NCBI GenBank assembly: GCA_910588075.1
Contig: CAJUOS010000030.1
Span: forward strand, 1-27,575
DNA from: an uncultured Erysipelotrichaceae bacterium
GTDB lineage: Bacteria; Bacillota_I; Bacilli_A; Erysipelotrichales; Coprobacillaceae
Direction of reading: 5' to 3'
DNA: 27,575 bases
The position numbers and the translations under genes were made by a program. This document shows, in pieces, positions 1-8,564 of the stretch. Under the pieces are notes generated by a model, which saw nothing but the letters and a program-made list of their open reading frames with translations, made no database searches and had not been told where the DNA came from. The first letter of the stretch is position 1. Each line of letters begins with the position of its first letter.

Positions 1-19
1 AATGTTTATAATTCATATG

Positions 20-54
20 GGAGCTCCTTTTCGTAGGGTGAGCTCCTTTATTAT
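20..54 (+). terminator. Intrinsic terminator of an upstream plus-strand gene
   Basis: GGAGCTC at 20-26 pairs with GAGCTCC at 40-46 (7 bp, loop of 13), followed by TTTATTAT. The T-rich tail follows the stem only on the plus strand, so it most likely ends a gene lying left of the window. Confidence 0.5.
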
Positions 55-58
55 ATCT

Positions 59-82
59 AAAAAAGCGCACCTTGTGGTGCAC
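59..82 (-). terminator. Intrinsic terminator of the M18 aminopeptidase gene
   Basis: Read on the minus strand, GTGCACC at 82-76 pairs with GGTGCGC at 71-65 (one G-T wobble, ACAA loop) and runs straight into TTTTTT at 64-59. This is a good rho-independent terminator 42 bp past the aminopeptidase stop codon. Confidence 0.75.
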
Positions 83-100
83 TTTAAATTTTAATTTAGG

Positions 101-123
101 GAGTTTGTCAATTTGACAAACTC
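101..123. repeat. 10-bp perfect inverted repeat abutting the aminopeptidase stop codon
   Basis: GAGTTTGTCA at 101-110 and TGACAAACTC at 114-123 form a perfect hairpin with a 3-nt loop. It starts at the base after the stop codon (124-126). It has no T run, so it is more likely an mRNA 3'-end stabilising stem in front of the real terminator at 59-82 than a terminator itself. Confidence 0.5.
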
Positions 124-1440
124 TTATTTCATTTCTAAAAGACAACTATCCTTTTCTTGAATATGTGAATTATAAAACTCTTCAATTGCTTTCAACATAT
201 AATAAGTATCTTTAATTCCTGCTGTTTCATATGAAGAATGCATTGCTAATTGAGCAAGTCCAATATCAACACTATTCATGGAAACTTGTGCCATTGCAAT
301 ATTCCCTAAAGTTCCTCCACCTGCTTCATCAGAACGATTAGCAAAAAATTGAACTGGAACTTGTGCTTTTTTACATAATTCTTTAAAAACAGCAATACTC
401 ACAGCATCACTTGTATATCTTTGTCCAGCATGTGATTTTATAACAATTCCCTCATTCATATAAACACAATTTTTAATATCTGTTTTTTCTGGATGATTAG
501 GATGAACAGCATGTGCATTATCTGCACTAATCATAAAACTTGATGCTAAAGCACGATAATAATCCTCTTCACTCTTATTTAATGACATATTAATTCTTTT
601 TAAAACATCATATAAAAATGTAGAAGCAGCTCCTTGTTTAGATTGTGAACCTACTTCTTCATTATCAAAACAAGCCATTACATTAATATTTTCATCATGA
701 TATCCTTTTAAAAAACCTTTTAATGAGGCAAATCCACACTGTAAATCATCTAAATGTTGGGAAGAAATAAATTCATTATGCAATCCCCAAATAGAAGGTG
801 CTGTTCTATTATAAAGGTATAAATCACTGCCATATATAGATTTTTCATCAATATTCATTTCATTGGCTATTAATTTTTTTAAATCATTTGATTGTGATTT
901 TTCTCCACTTAACAAAGGTAACATATCAACCTGCATATTATAAGTATAACCATTATTAACTGTTCTGTTCATATGTATAGCAACATTAGGAATTAAAACC
1001 AAATCTCTATCTATATTTATCAATCTTGTAGCTAAGCAATTATTTTCCTTTACAATAACACGCCCTGCTATTGATAATGGACGATCAAGCCATGTTGCAC
1101 ATAACATCCCACCATACCCTTCAGTATTGAGTTGTGTATATTTCCCACGTACTTCAATTTCTGCATTTTCTTTTACTTTAAATGTTGGACAATCACTATG
1201 ACTTACAACAATATGAAAAGCATAATTATCCAATTTTTTACCTACATGAAAAGCAATAATACTAGAATTATTTCTTGTTACAAAATATTTTCCACCAATT
1301 TCTATGTTCCAATAACTTCCTTCTAATAATTCATCATACCCATTATCAATAAGTTCTTTCTTTATATTTTCAACTGCATGAAAAGCAGTTGGACTCTTTT
1401 TTAAAAATTCTAATAATTCTTGTGAAATTTCTTTATACAT
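124..1440 (-). CDS. apeB: M18 family aminopeptidase
   Basis: Cytoplasmic metallo-aminopeptidase of the M18 (aspartyl aminopeptidase) family, which removes N-terminal, usually acidic, residues from peptides using a two-metal centre. The 438-residue length is normal for the family. Visible metal and catalytic signatures are HSD at residues 81-83, the DD pair at 231-232, the EE pair at 261-262 (CFDNEEVGS), SADNAHAVHPN at 305-315 and HSSYE with His401. There is no signal peptide. The ATG at 1440 follows AAGGAGGG with good spacing. The gene stands alone, divergent from the ABC-F gene. Family assignment is firm; substrate preference cannot be read from the sequence. Confidence 0.95.
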   Translation of the reverse strand: MYKEISQELLEFLKKSPTAFHAVENIKKELIDNGYDELLEGSYWNIEIGGKYFVTRNNSSIIAFHVGKKLDNYAFHIVVSHSDCPTFKVKENAEIEVRGKYTQLNTEGYGGMLCATWLDRPLSIAGRVIVKENNCLATRLINIDRDLVLIPNVAIHMNRTVNNGYTYNMQVDMLPLLSGEKSQSNDLKKLIANEMNIDEKSIYGSDLYLYNRTAPSIWGLHNEFISSQHLDDLQCGFASLKGFLKGYHDENINVMACFDNEEVGSQSKQGAASTFLYDVLKRINMSLNKSEEDYYRALASSFMISADNAHAVHPNHPEKTDIKNCVYMNEGIVIKSHAGQRYTSDAVSIAVFKELCKKAQVPVQFFANRSDEAGGGTLGNIAMAQVSMNSVDIGLAQLAMHSSYETAGIKDTYYMLKAIEEFYNSHIQEKDSCLLEMK

Positions 1441-1466
1441 TCATACACCCTCCTTATTTCATACAT

Positions 1467-1475
1467 ATTATATCA
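1467..1475 (-). promoter_or_regulatory. Extended -10 promoter of the aminopeptidase gene
   Basis: Minus-strand TGATATAAT (a TGn plus a consensus TATAAT) lies about 27 bp ahead of the aminopeptidase ATG. No good -35 box sits at 16-18 bp, which is common for extended -10 promoters. The ribosome site at 1448-1455 lies just downstream. Confidence 0.6.
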
Positions 1476-1529
1476 TACCCCTCCTACTCTCTTAAAGACT
1501 AAAATTTCTATCTTTCATATCATCACGTA

Positions 1530-1557
1530 TTTACAAAAATAATTCTCATGATAAAAT
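1530..1557 (+). promoter_or_regulatory. Promoter of the ABC-F gene
   Basis: TTTACA at 1530-1535, a 16-bp spacer and TAAAAT at 1552-1557. The -10 box is preceded by TGA, making it an extended -10. The expected transcript start near 1564 leaves a very short leader carrying AAGGAG ahead of the ATG at 1581. Confidence 0.5.
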
Positions 1558-1580
1558 AAATAAAACAAGGAGAATAAACA

Positions 1581-3314
1581 ATGTTAATAACTGCTTCACA
1601 TATCACAAAATATAATAACTTAAAATGTATTGTTGATGATGTTTCATTGACAATCAATGAACAAGACAAAATTGCTCTTATTGGTATTAATGGTACTGGT
1701 AAATCTACACTTTTAAAAATATTAGCAAATTTAACTGATTATCAAGGAGACATCATTAGAAAAAAAGATATAACTATTAGTTATTTACCACAAAATCCTG
1801 ACTTTCAAAAAGAATATACCGTTATACAACAAGTATATCAATATGCTGATAAAAATATCCCTGAATATGAAGTCAAAGCTATCCTCAATAAATTTGGTAT
1901 TACTGACTATCAACAAACAATTCAACAATTATCAGGAGGACAACAAAAACGTATTGCTTTAGCAATCACCTTATTAAAACCATGTGATTTATTATTATTA
2001 GATGAGCCAACAAATCATCTTGATAATGAAATGATTGAATATTTAGAAAAATACCTTATCAAATACAATAAAGCTCTATTAATGATTACACATGATCGTT
2101 ATTTTTTAGAAAGAATTACTCATAAAATCTTTGAACTAGATCGTTGTCAAATTTACACATATGATGCTAATTATTCTCTTTTTTTAGAACAAAAAGCAGA
2201 AAGAGAAGAAATCGCCTTTGCAAATGAAAGAAAAAGAAAACAATTTCTTAAAAAAGAATTAGAATGGGTTCGTGCAGGTGTTCAAGCACGTACTACAAAA
2301 AGTAAAGATCGTTTACAAAGATTTGAAAAACTTAACCAACAAAAAGATATTCAAAAAATAAATCAAGTTCACATGATAAATGTATCATCACGCTTAGGTA
2401 AAAAAACCATAGAATTAAATCAAATTTCTATGTCATTTCAAGAGCAAGTTCTATTTTATCCATTTCAATATCATTTTAAGAAAAATGATAGAATTGGTAT
2501 ATTAGGTCAAAATGGTTGTGGAAAATCAACATTATTAAATATCATTACTGGTCATATTCAACCTACAAGTGGAAATATTGTTATTGGTGATACTGTTCGT
2601 TTTGGTTATTTTAAACAAGGATATGATGATATGGATTCTCATCAAAGAGTTATTGACTATATCAAAGAAACAGCTGCTATTCTTAACACAAATGAAGGAC
2701 AATTATCAGCAAAACAAATGTGTGAAAAATTCTTATTTGATTCAGATTTACAATATACAACAATTGAAAGATTATCAGGTGGAGAAAAAAGACGTTTATA
2801 TTTATTAAAAGTATTAATGGAAGCTCCTAATGTTCTTTTATTAGATGAACCAACAAATGATTTAGATATTACTACCCTACAAATTTTAGAAGATTATTTA
2901 GATACCTTTACAGGTATTGTTATTACAGTTTCTCATGATCGTTATTTTTTAGATCGTATATGTGATGGTTTATTTGTTTTTAAGGATCAAACAATTACCC
3001 ATCATATTGGTGGATATAGTCAATATATAGATACAACATCTTCTTTAAAAGTAAAGAAAACAAATGGTTCAAAACAATATAGAGAACAAAAAGTCAAAAA
3101 AGTTAAACTTTCATATAATGAAAAACAAGAACTTACTCAGTTAGAAGAGACTATTCCTTTATTAGAAAAAAAGATAAAAGATATTGATTTACAATTAAAT
3201 GATGTTACAGATTTTTTAACTATTCAAGAATTAGTTCAACAAAGAGAGGAATTATCTCATCAGCTTGATGAATCAAGTATAAGATGGTTAGAGTTATTAG
3301 AAAAAGAAGCATAG
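1581..3314 (+). CDS. ABC-F family ATPase (Uup/YfmR-like)
   Basis: Soluble twin-ATPase protein of the ABC-F class, whose members bind the ribosome rather than transport solutes. Domain 1 has Walker A GINGTGKS (35-42), signature LSGGQ (117-121) and Walker B ending DEPTNHLD. The linker (about 205-270) carries the LEWVRAGVQARTTKSK segment typical of Uup/YfmR. Domain 2 has Walker A GQNGCGKS (309-316), LSGG (398-401) and DEPTNDLD. Residues about 510-577 form the charged C-terminal coiled coil typical of Uup. No transmembrane segment is present. It is the only plus-strand gene in the window. An antibiotic-protection ABC-F (Vga/Lsa type) cannot be excluded, but the C-terminal coiled coil favours the housekeeping branch. 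Confidence 0.9.
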   Translation: MLITASHITKYNNLKCIVDDVSLTINEQDKIALIGINGTGKSTLLKILANLTDYQGDIIRKKDITISYLPQNPDFQKEYTVIQQVYQYADKNIPEYEVKAILNKFGITDYQQTIQQLSGGQQKRIALAITLLKPCDLLLLDEPTNHLDNEMIEYLEKYLIKYNKALLMITHDRYFLERITHKIFELDRCQIYTYDANYSLFLEQKAEREEIAFANERKRKQFLKKELEWVRAGVQARTTKSKDRLQRFEKLNQQKDIQKINQVHMINVSSRLGKKTIELNQISMSFQEQVLFYPFQYHFKKNDRIGILGQNGCGKSTLLNIITGHIQPTSGNIVIGDTVRFGYFKQGYDDMDSHQRVIDYIKETAAILNTNEGQLSAKQMCEKFLFDSDLQYTTIERLSGGEKRRLYLLKVLMEAPNVLLLDEPTNDLDITTLQILEDYLDTFTGIVITVSHDRYFLDRICDGLFVFKDQTITHHIGGYSQYIDTTSSLKVKKTNGSKQYREQKVKKVKLSYNEKQELTQLEETIPLLEKKIKDIDLQLNDVTDFLTIQELVQQREELSHQLDESSIRWLELLEKEA

Positions 3315-3343
3315 AAGTGAGTCAATAAACTCTTTTCTATGCT
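3308..3343. terminator. Bidirectional terminator that contains both stop codons
   Basis: AGCATAGAA at 3308-3316 pairs with TTCTATGCT at 3335-3343, and an inner GAGT/ACTC extends the stem past one mismatch. The ABC-F stop (3312-3314) and the permease stop (3337-3339) lie in opposite arms. T-rich tails follow on both strands, so one hairpin serves both convergent genes. Confidence 0.75.
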
Positions 3344-5706
3344 TTATAATTTTTATAAATATATTTTATTGCATATATCATAAGTATTGAATATCCTATC
3401 AATGAATATAGCAACTGTCTAAGTCCTGATTCTTCAATAGCATAAATACCATTCATAAATAAAGGATAGAGACTTATAGTATCTAATATATGATAATTTC
3501 CAAATGTTAATAATAATGGTATTAAAAATAATAATGATGTGATAAAACAAGTTAAAATACTATTTTTTGTTTTTAATGCAATAGCATGTATTATTACTAT
3601 CATACACATAACAGCAAATAATTTTAAAAGTATACTTATAAAACATCCCATTCCTATTGAAATATATGATGGGAGATGAGAAAACTGTTCTAATGAGATA
3701 ATAGAGGCTTGAATAGATGTAAATCCATATGTTTGATGAAATAATAAGAAAATAGGTAACATTGTTAATATCAAAAAAAGAATACATAAAATAAAAGATA
3801 TAATCAATTTATAATGAATAATTCTTCTTTTCCCTTTAACCGTTATGAAAGTAATTCTATTCATCAAATTTTGATATTCATATGGAAATATTTGTGATCC
3901 TGATATGATGATAAATATACATAAAACTATTGTTGGAATAAGTGTCCATGTATCTTGTGAAAAAACAGCTTGATAAGCATATGGAACAATAAATTCACAA
4001 TGTGAATTATTTTTTACTCTTTGATATTGTTCTAAAACATTATCAAAGATTCTCTCTCCTTCTAAATCCTGACTAATAGTATTTAAAATATGCTCTGCTT
4101 TCTGATTACTTATTTGCTTCTTTTCTTTTTTTTGTATTATTAATTCTTGTTGCTGATGTAAAGCTTCATAATATTGTTTTTGTTGTTGAATCCATTGCTC
4201 TTTTTCAGATGTTAATGTTCCTTCTAATATTTTCATATATTCCATATATATCATTTCATCTTGATGACGATATATTGTTATATCATGATATTGATAAATT
4301 TGTAATCCAATACATACAATACATAATATCAAAACTTTCTGTATCCAAAAAATTTTATAAAATTCTTGAACAAATAAAGATGAACTTATTTTATGAGTTT
4401 TTAAAGAAATTGGAAATTCAAATATTGAAATAAACATATTTTTTTTATAATGATAAGTCAATATACATATAATAAACATAAAAATAAATCCTATCATTAA
4501 AACAATATACATTAACCATTGTAAAGATACAGCCTCACCTAAAACATTAATATTTCGATATATTTGAAATAAGGTTTGTACTTGTAAAAATGAAATAACA
4601 TTCAAATATTTTAATAAATATAATATGTGTAATGGAGGTATGAATATATATAATACAAATTCTATACCCATTAAAATAATAATAATTAATAATGCTAAAA
4701 TTTTATGTTTCATAACGATTAAAAACCACATCATCAATAATCCTATAAAACTCACTGCTATCCATTTCATTAAAAAGAAAAGAGATAAAAATTGCCATAC
4801 ATTGATTGCAAATGGACAATAAGAATAACTTGATAAAGATTGTATACTTCTAGATAAATGCCCTACTCCTATGGTCATATTCATATAAAACAATTGTGAT
4901 AATAACATAATAAACATTAGTATTCCTACAATTAGCATAAAAACAATACACTTAGAAAACATTAATTTCCATTGTCCATTTGGAGTCATTTTTATAATTG
5001 AAAATAATTTTTTCTCTTTTTCATCTATAATCATTGAAGATGCTAATACAAACATACTTATCATCATTAATAAATTCATTATTGGAAAAGAAAGAGCATC
5101 CTGAATTCCCTTTTCACTTTCATAAAGTATATTAACATGATAAAGAGAACGATAGTCATCTGCTGTTTTCATGATATTTTTTTGTGAAAAATCATTACTT
5201 TTTTGAAAAATACCTATTTGTGTTATGGTGTTTGCTTTCTCTTGAATGTCCTGAAGATACATAGGATATTGATGTAAGATATAAAATTCATTATATATTT
5301 TTTCTAAAAAAGCTTCTTCACTTTCAATAGAATGTGTGTAGTAAGTTTGATGATTTTCTTGATATAACTTTTGATATTTTGTTTGAATATCTGGATTTTC
5401 ATTTTGTAATAAAGTTATTATATTTTGATTCTTTTGAGAATTTTTTTTGAGTTGTTGAATAGTTTCAATAACTTGAAATGCATGATATTTTTGATATTCA
5501 TCATAAATATATTGATATCTTTGATGATTGGGAATTTTATTTAATTGTGTTTGTAGCTTTAAATATGCAGAGGTTGGAAACGTGGGATTAAGTTGTTGAT
5601 CATATATAAAAACACCTAAATTGAATATACAAATAATTATTAAAAAGAGTATTAAATACTTTTTTTGAAAAATTTTTTGAAACTCATAAAATATCTGACA
5701 AAACAT
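3337..5706 (-). CDS. ABC-2-type permease, internally duplicated
   Basis: Large integral membrane protein (789 residues from this start), the likely permease for the ATPase just upstream. Each half follows one plan: a membrane helix (about 17-36 and 458-473), an extracytoplasmic stretch of 110-170 residues, then five to six helices. A charged cytoplasmic stretch follows the second helix of each half (DEKEKKLFSIIKMTPNG; FPYEYQNLMNRITFITVKG). I take this as a tandem fusion of two ABC-2 half-permeases. The ATG at 5706 is preferred because TTGAGG lies about 9 bp ahead; an upstream ATG at 5715 touches that ribosome site and TTG at 5721 has none. It overlaps the ATPase gene by 23 bp, so the two are translationally coupled. 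The substrate is unknown. Confidence 0.85.
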   Translation of the reverse strand: MFCQIFYEFQKIFQKKYLILFLIIICIFNLGVFIYDQQLNPTFPTSAYLKLQTQLNKIPNHQRYQYIYDEYQKYHAFQVIETIQQLKKNSQKNQNIITLLQNENPDIQTKYQKLYQENHQTYYTHSIESEEAFLEKIYNEFYILHQYPMYLQDIQEKANTITQIGIFQKSNDFSQKNIMKTADDYRSLYHVNILYESEKGIQDALSFPIMNLLMMISMFVLASSMIIDEKEKKLFSIIKMTPNGQWKLMFSKCIVFMLIVGILMFIMLLSQLFYMNMTIGVGHLSRSIQSLSSYSYCPFAINVWQFLSLFFLMKWIAVSFIGLLMMWFLIVMKHKILALLIIIILMGIEFVLYIFIPPLHILYLLKYLNVISFLQVQTLFQIYRNINVLGEAVSLQWLMYIVLMIGFIFMFIICILTYHYKKNMFISIFEFPISLKTHKISSSLFVQEFYKIFWIQKVLILCIVCIGLQIYQYHDITIYRHQDEMIYMEYMKILEGTLTSEKEQWIQQQKQYYEALHQQQELIIQKKEKKQISNQKAEHILNTISQDLEGERIFDNVLEQYQRVKNNSHCEFIVPYAYQAVFSQDTWTLIPTIVLCIFIIISGSQIFPYEYQNLMNRITFITVKGKRRIIHYKLIISFILCILFLILTMLPIFLLFHQTYGFTSIQASIISLEQFSHLPSYISIGMGCFISILLKLFAVMCMIVIIHAIALKTKNSILTCFITSLLFLIPLLLTFGNYHILDTISLYPLFMNGIYAIEESGLRQLLYSLIGYSILMIYAIKYIYKNYKA

Positions 5707-6421
5707 TTTTATCATCCTCAAATAATTTTAAATAAACATCTTCTAATGAAGAAACTTGATATTGTTTAACCAACTCATCTACACTTCCCTGACTGACTAT
5801 TTTTCCTTTTTTTAAAAAAATAACTTCATTTGCAATACTTTCAATATCCGAAACAACATGCGTAGCAATAAAAAGAATATGATCTTTTGATAACTTTTCA
5901 AAAACATGTCTTAATGAAACCCTTTCTTTTGGATCCAATCCTGCTGTTGGTTCATCAAATAAAAGAAGTTGTGGTTTTCCAAGTAAAGCTTGTGCTACCA
6001 ACATTCTTTGCTTCATACCACCAGAATATGTTTTACATTTTCTTGAAAGTTCATTTTCCATATTAACAAGTTTTGCTACTCTTTGAACCTCTTTGATGAC
6101 TTGTTTTTTAGGAATATCTTTTAACAATGCCATATAAGTTAAAAATCTTAAACCACTCATTTCCTCATATAATCCTTGTTGTTGTGGTGCATATCCTAAA
6201 ACTGAATAAAATTGATTCTTTATTTTATTTATAGGTTGATTATTCCAAAAAACTTCTCCTGAAGTCATTTCTAACTGATTACAAATAATATTCATAAGTG
6301 TTGACTTTCCTGCTCCATTAGGACCAAGTAACGCATAAATTCCCTTATCTATTTGTAAATGAATATTTTCTAATGCCTTCATATCTTTATATTGTTTTGT
6401 TACATTTTTTACTTCTAACAT
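5684..6421 (-). CDS. ABC transporter ATPase (ABC-2 exporter type)
   Basis: The 245-residue cytoplasmic ATPase of an ABC-2 transporter. Walker A GPNGAGKS is at 33-40, the Q-loop is in GYAPQQQ (76-82), the signature YSGGM at 132-136, Walker B LLLFDEPTAGLDP at about 152-164, and the switch His at 188 (ATHVVSD). The frame stays open to 6571, but the first 50 codons lie on top of the lipoprotein gene and have no ribosome site. ATG 6421 begins the canonical MLEVKNVTKQY start and follows AAGAGGTG. It starts 10 bp after the lipoprotein stop and overlaps the permease start, so the three genes form one operon. The substrate cannot be named. Confidence 0.92.
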   Translation of the reverse strand: MLEVKNVTKQYKDMKALENIHLQIDKGIYALLGPNGAGKSTLMNIICNQLEMTSGEVFWNNQPINKIKNQFYSVLGYAPQQQGLYEEMSGLRFLTYMALLKDIPKKQVIKEVQRVAKLVNMENELSRKCKTYSGGMKQRMLVAQALLGKPQLLLFDEPTAGLDPKERVSLRHVFEKLSKDHILFIATHVVSDIESIANEVIFLKKGKIVSQGSVDELVKQYQVSSLEDVYLKLFEDDKNVLSDIL

Positions 6422-6431
6422 AAAACACCTC

Positions 6432-7727
6432 TTATTGAATAGGGGATATTTTCTTATAATTCTTTTTATTATCAAAAAAATCATCAATAGAAATAATACC
6501 CTTATATTCCTTTTTTGTTTCATATTGCATTGTTCCTGCCCAGGTTTTCTCATAACTACCTTCTCGATCATATATCACAAAAAGATTTTTAGAATTCATA
6601 GAGAGAATATGAACAGCTTCTTTAGGTTCTCTTGTATAGTGTCTTAGTTCTTTTACCTTTGGATTTTTTAAAGATGTAGTCAGTGTCCTTTTCATTTTTT
6701 CATCTTTCCATTGTGCAATAATCATTCTATCTCCATAAAGATCTAAAACATATTCATAACCTTTATCCAAAGTAAGAAACTCATCCTTTTTTTGAGTTTT
6801 TAAATCAAAAGTATATATTTTATTTTTATCACTATAATAAATCTTATTTTGATAATAGTTGAATTGAAAATTTTCCTTAATTTTAATAGTTTCTTTCTTC
6901 AATGTATCTATATTTAAAATTTCAACTATAGATTGACCGTTCATCATCACTTTGTCATATCCTTCAATATCCTTTTTATCTAAATATTTTTGAGGATTTT
7001 CTTTATAAGAATAACCTGTTAAAATGAGGTTTCTTCCTTCCACAGCAGCTATATTTTTATCTGATAAACCATCATATAAATTTATGACCTTTTCTTTTTT
7101 ACCAGTTTCTAAATTAATCTTATATAATTCATTTTGGATAGTTACTTGTAGATAACTTCCTTTCCCAATATTGATATCATCATTCTTACTAATAGATAAA
7201 TACATATTCTCTCCATCAAAAGCAATATCTCCTGCTTCAAATTGGTACCCTTCTTCTAATTGACATAACTCCTTTTTATTTTGTCCATCTAAATCCATTT
7301 GATAAATACGTGGAGCAGCTTTTGATGATGAAACAATTCCATCTCCAAAAATTTGTACAGTTCCTTGACTTAATTCAATAAAATAAAGATGATCTTTATA
7401 TACAAACATTTCTTCAATATTACTAGAAGATAAATATGCTGTGCATGATTCATCATTATGTTTACATTCTGGTTTATTACATAGATATACTTCTTTTCCT
7501 GTTGAATAGTCAGTGTAAAAAAGACGCGTTTGACCATCTTCATCTGCCTCAAAATGATAATAACCATCATCATTTCCATCACCATTCAAAGATAAATATC
7601 TCCACTGTTTTAAAACTAAACTTTCTTTTTGAATTGGCTTATCATTCTTTACTTGTTGATTATCTGTTTTGTTGCCTTGACAAGCCACTAATAAAATACA
7701 ACTTAATATCAATAAAACCTTTCTCAT
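6432..7727 (-). CDS. Lipoprotein, probable beta-propeller-like, with a Cys/His motif
   Basis: A 431-residue lipoprotein. A short signal peptide ends in the lipobox LVAC with Cys16, followed by a polar linker. An acidic NGDGNDDG stretch (48-55) resembles a calcium loop, and VYLCNKPECKH leads into a Cys83-x4-Cys88-x-His90-x4-Cys95 cluster. The rest (about 100-430) is a run of beta-strand pairs such as LYKINLETGKKE and IYTFDLKTQKKDEF, as in WD40/PQQ/DUF5050-like propellers. ATG 7727 is preferred over TTG 7754 because it begins the lipoprotein signal and has GGGTGA ahead. The ATPase and permease genes follow directly, suggesting an accessory or substrate-sensing role outside the membrane. I do not recognise a named family. 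Confidence 0.8.
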   Translation of the reverse strand: MRKVLLILSCILLVACQGNKTDNQQVKNDKPIQKESLVLKQWRYLSLNGDGNDDGYYHFEADEDGQTRLFYTDYSTGKEVYLCNKPECKHNDESCTAYLSSSNIEEMFVYKDHLYFIELSQGTVQIFGDGIVSSSKAAPRIYQMDLDGQNKKELCQLEEGYQFEAGDIAFDGENMYLSISKNDDINIGKGSYLQVTIQNELYKINLETGKKEKVINLYDGLSDKNIAAVEGRNLILTGYSYKENPQKYLDKKDIEGYDKVMMNGQSIVEILNIDTLKKETIKIKENFQFNYYQNKIYYSDKNKIYTFDLKTQKKDEFLTLDKGYEYVLDLYGDRMIIAQWKDEKMKRTLTTSLKNPKVKELRHYTREPKEAVHILSMNSKNLFVIYDREGSYEKTWAGTMQYETKKEYKGIISIDDFFDNKKNYKKISPIQ

Positions 7728-7774
7728 TTTTATCACCCATATAAAGCCTATCAAACACTTGTATCTAAATTGTA

Positions 7775-7798
7775 AATAGCACTCTTAAGAGTGCTATT
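7775..7798. terminator. 24-nt perfect palindrome ending the sensor operon
   Basis: Twelve-base arms from 7775 to 7798 form a perfect palindrome centred on CTTAAG; as RNA this is a 10-bp stem with a TTAA loop. The stop codon of the membrane-anchored protein (7794-7796) lies in one arm. The minus-strand tail is TTTACAATTT, a poor U tract, so termination may be partial and some transcripts may run on into the lipoprotein gene. Confidence 0.6.
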
Positions 7799-8564
7799 CT
7801 ACAATAATATGAACTTGTTTTTGAGAAACTGAATAAAGTATTGATGTTCTTATACTATAAGTTTGTTGTCCATCTATCACAGTATTTTCAAATGATACAC
7901 GTAATTTTGCTTGATAAGCTTCATAACCATTTTGATTATAATGCCAATCATTTATATCATCTAATTCTAAATATTCAATCATATTCCATAATAATTTTTT
8001 TATTTCATCCTGTTTGATTTGTTGAACATCATCCTTCGTTATAGAGATTTTGATAATCTTATGTGTTTTCGCATCCATATAAAAATTAATGATTTTATCA
8101 TGTTGACTATTTAATCTATAAATTTGTTCTAAATGATATTGTTCAACTGTTTTTTTTGTATTCCTTATTAATGTACCAAAAGTTAATTGATAATCTTTTT
8201 GAGGATTACTTTCTAATAATGAATGAGATAATATGTTTTTATCAATTAATTTTTGTAATTCTTGATTATATATATCTTGCATATTTTTTAATTTTTCTTG
8301 TTGTTTTTTTGAATAAGAATTTTTATTTTTGATACTATATTTTTCTTGTTCAACTTCATCATATTGAATATTTAAAACATAATCATATTGATATAAGTAA
8401 GATATGAGTGGATGCTTTTTTAATATATCTTCAGTTTTTCCTCCATCAATAGATATAGCTCTATTATAGTTTGTATAATCTTGAATTATAAAAGATAGTT
8501 TTGGTAAGCCAAGACATAATCCAATAAGTATACTTCCTAAAACTCTTACTTTGACTTTATTCAT
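7794..8564 (-). CDS. Membrane-anchored extracytoplasmic protein of unknown function, coupled to a histidine kinase
   Basis: A 256-residue protein of no family I recognise. It has one N-terminal helix (about 8-27, LGSILIGLCLGLPKLSFII), then a polar, Lys/Gln-rich domain outside the membrane. A helical part surrounds KKQQEKLKNMQDIYNQE, and the C-terminal part is beta-rich and contains NFYMDAKTHKIIKISI, which recalls PepSY-type strands. ATG 8564 is chosen because GGAGG lies 6 bp upstream; the frame's earlier TTG (8582) has none. The gene overlaps the kinase 3' end by 8 bp, so the proteins are probably made together. By analogy with YycH/YycI of the WalRK operon it could modulate the kinase, but I see no sequence match to those proteins. 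Confidence 0.8.
   Translation of the reverse strand: MNKVKVRVLGSILIGLCLGLPKLSFIIQDYTNYNRAISIDGGKTEDILKKHPLISYLYQYDYVLNIQYDEVEQEKYSIKNKNSYSKKQQEKLKNMQDIYNQELQKLIDKNILSHSLLESNPQKDYQLTFGTLIRNTKKTVEQYHLEQIYRLNSQHDKIINFYMDAKTHKIIKISITKDDVQQIKQDEIKKLLWNMIEYLELDDINDWHYNQNGYEAYQAKLRVSFENTVIDGQQTYSIRTSILYSVSQKQVHIIVE

Noticed and set aside
101..123. Inverted repeat as an operator or attachment site
   Set aside because: It abuts a stop codon just ahead of a clear terminator, so an mRNA 3'-end stem is the simpler reading.
6422..6571. 50-codon N-terminal extension of the ABC-2 ATPase
   Set aside because: It overlaps the lipoprotein gene, has no ribosome site, and the canonical ATPase start at 6421 has AAGAGGTG.
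7436..7744. 102-codon plus-strand ORF
   Set aside because: It is antisense to the lipoprotein signal and motif region, has low-complexity His/Asn composition and no ribosome site.
7728..7754. TTG start for the lipoprotein
   Set aside because: ATG 7727 begins a proper lipoprotein signal peptide and has GGGTGA ahead; TTG 7754 has no ribosome site.
7784..7789. CTTAAG as a binding site of the VanR-like regulator
   Set aside because: It is the centre of a terminator-like palindrome and has no 11-bp repeats around it.
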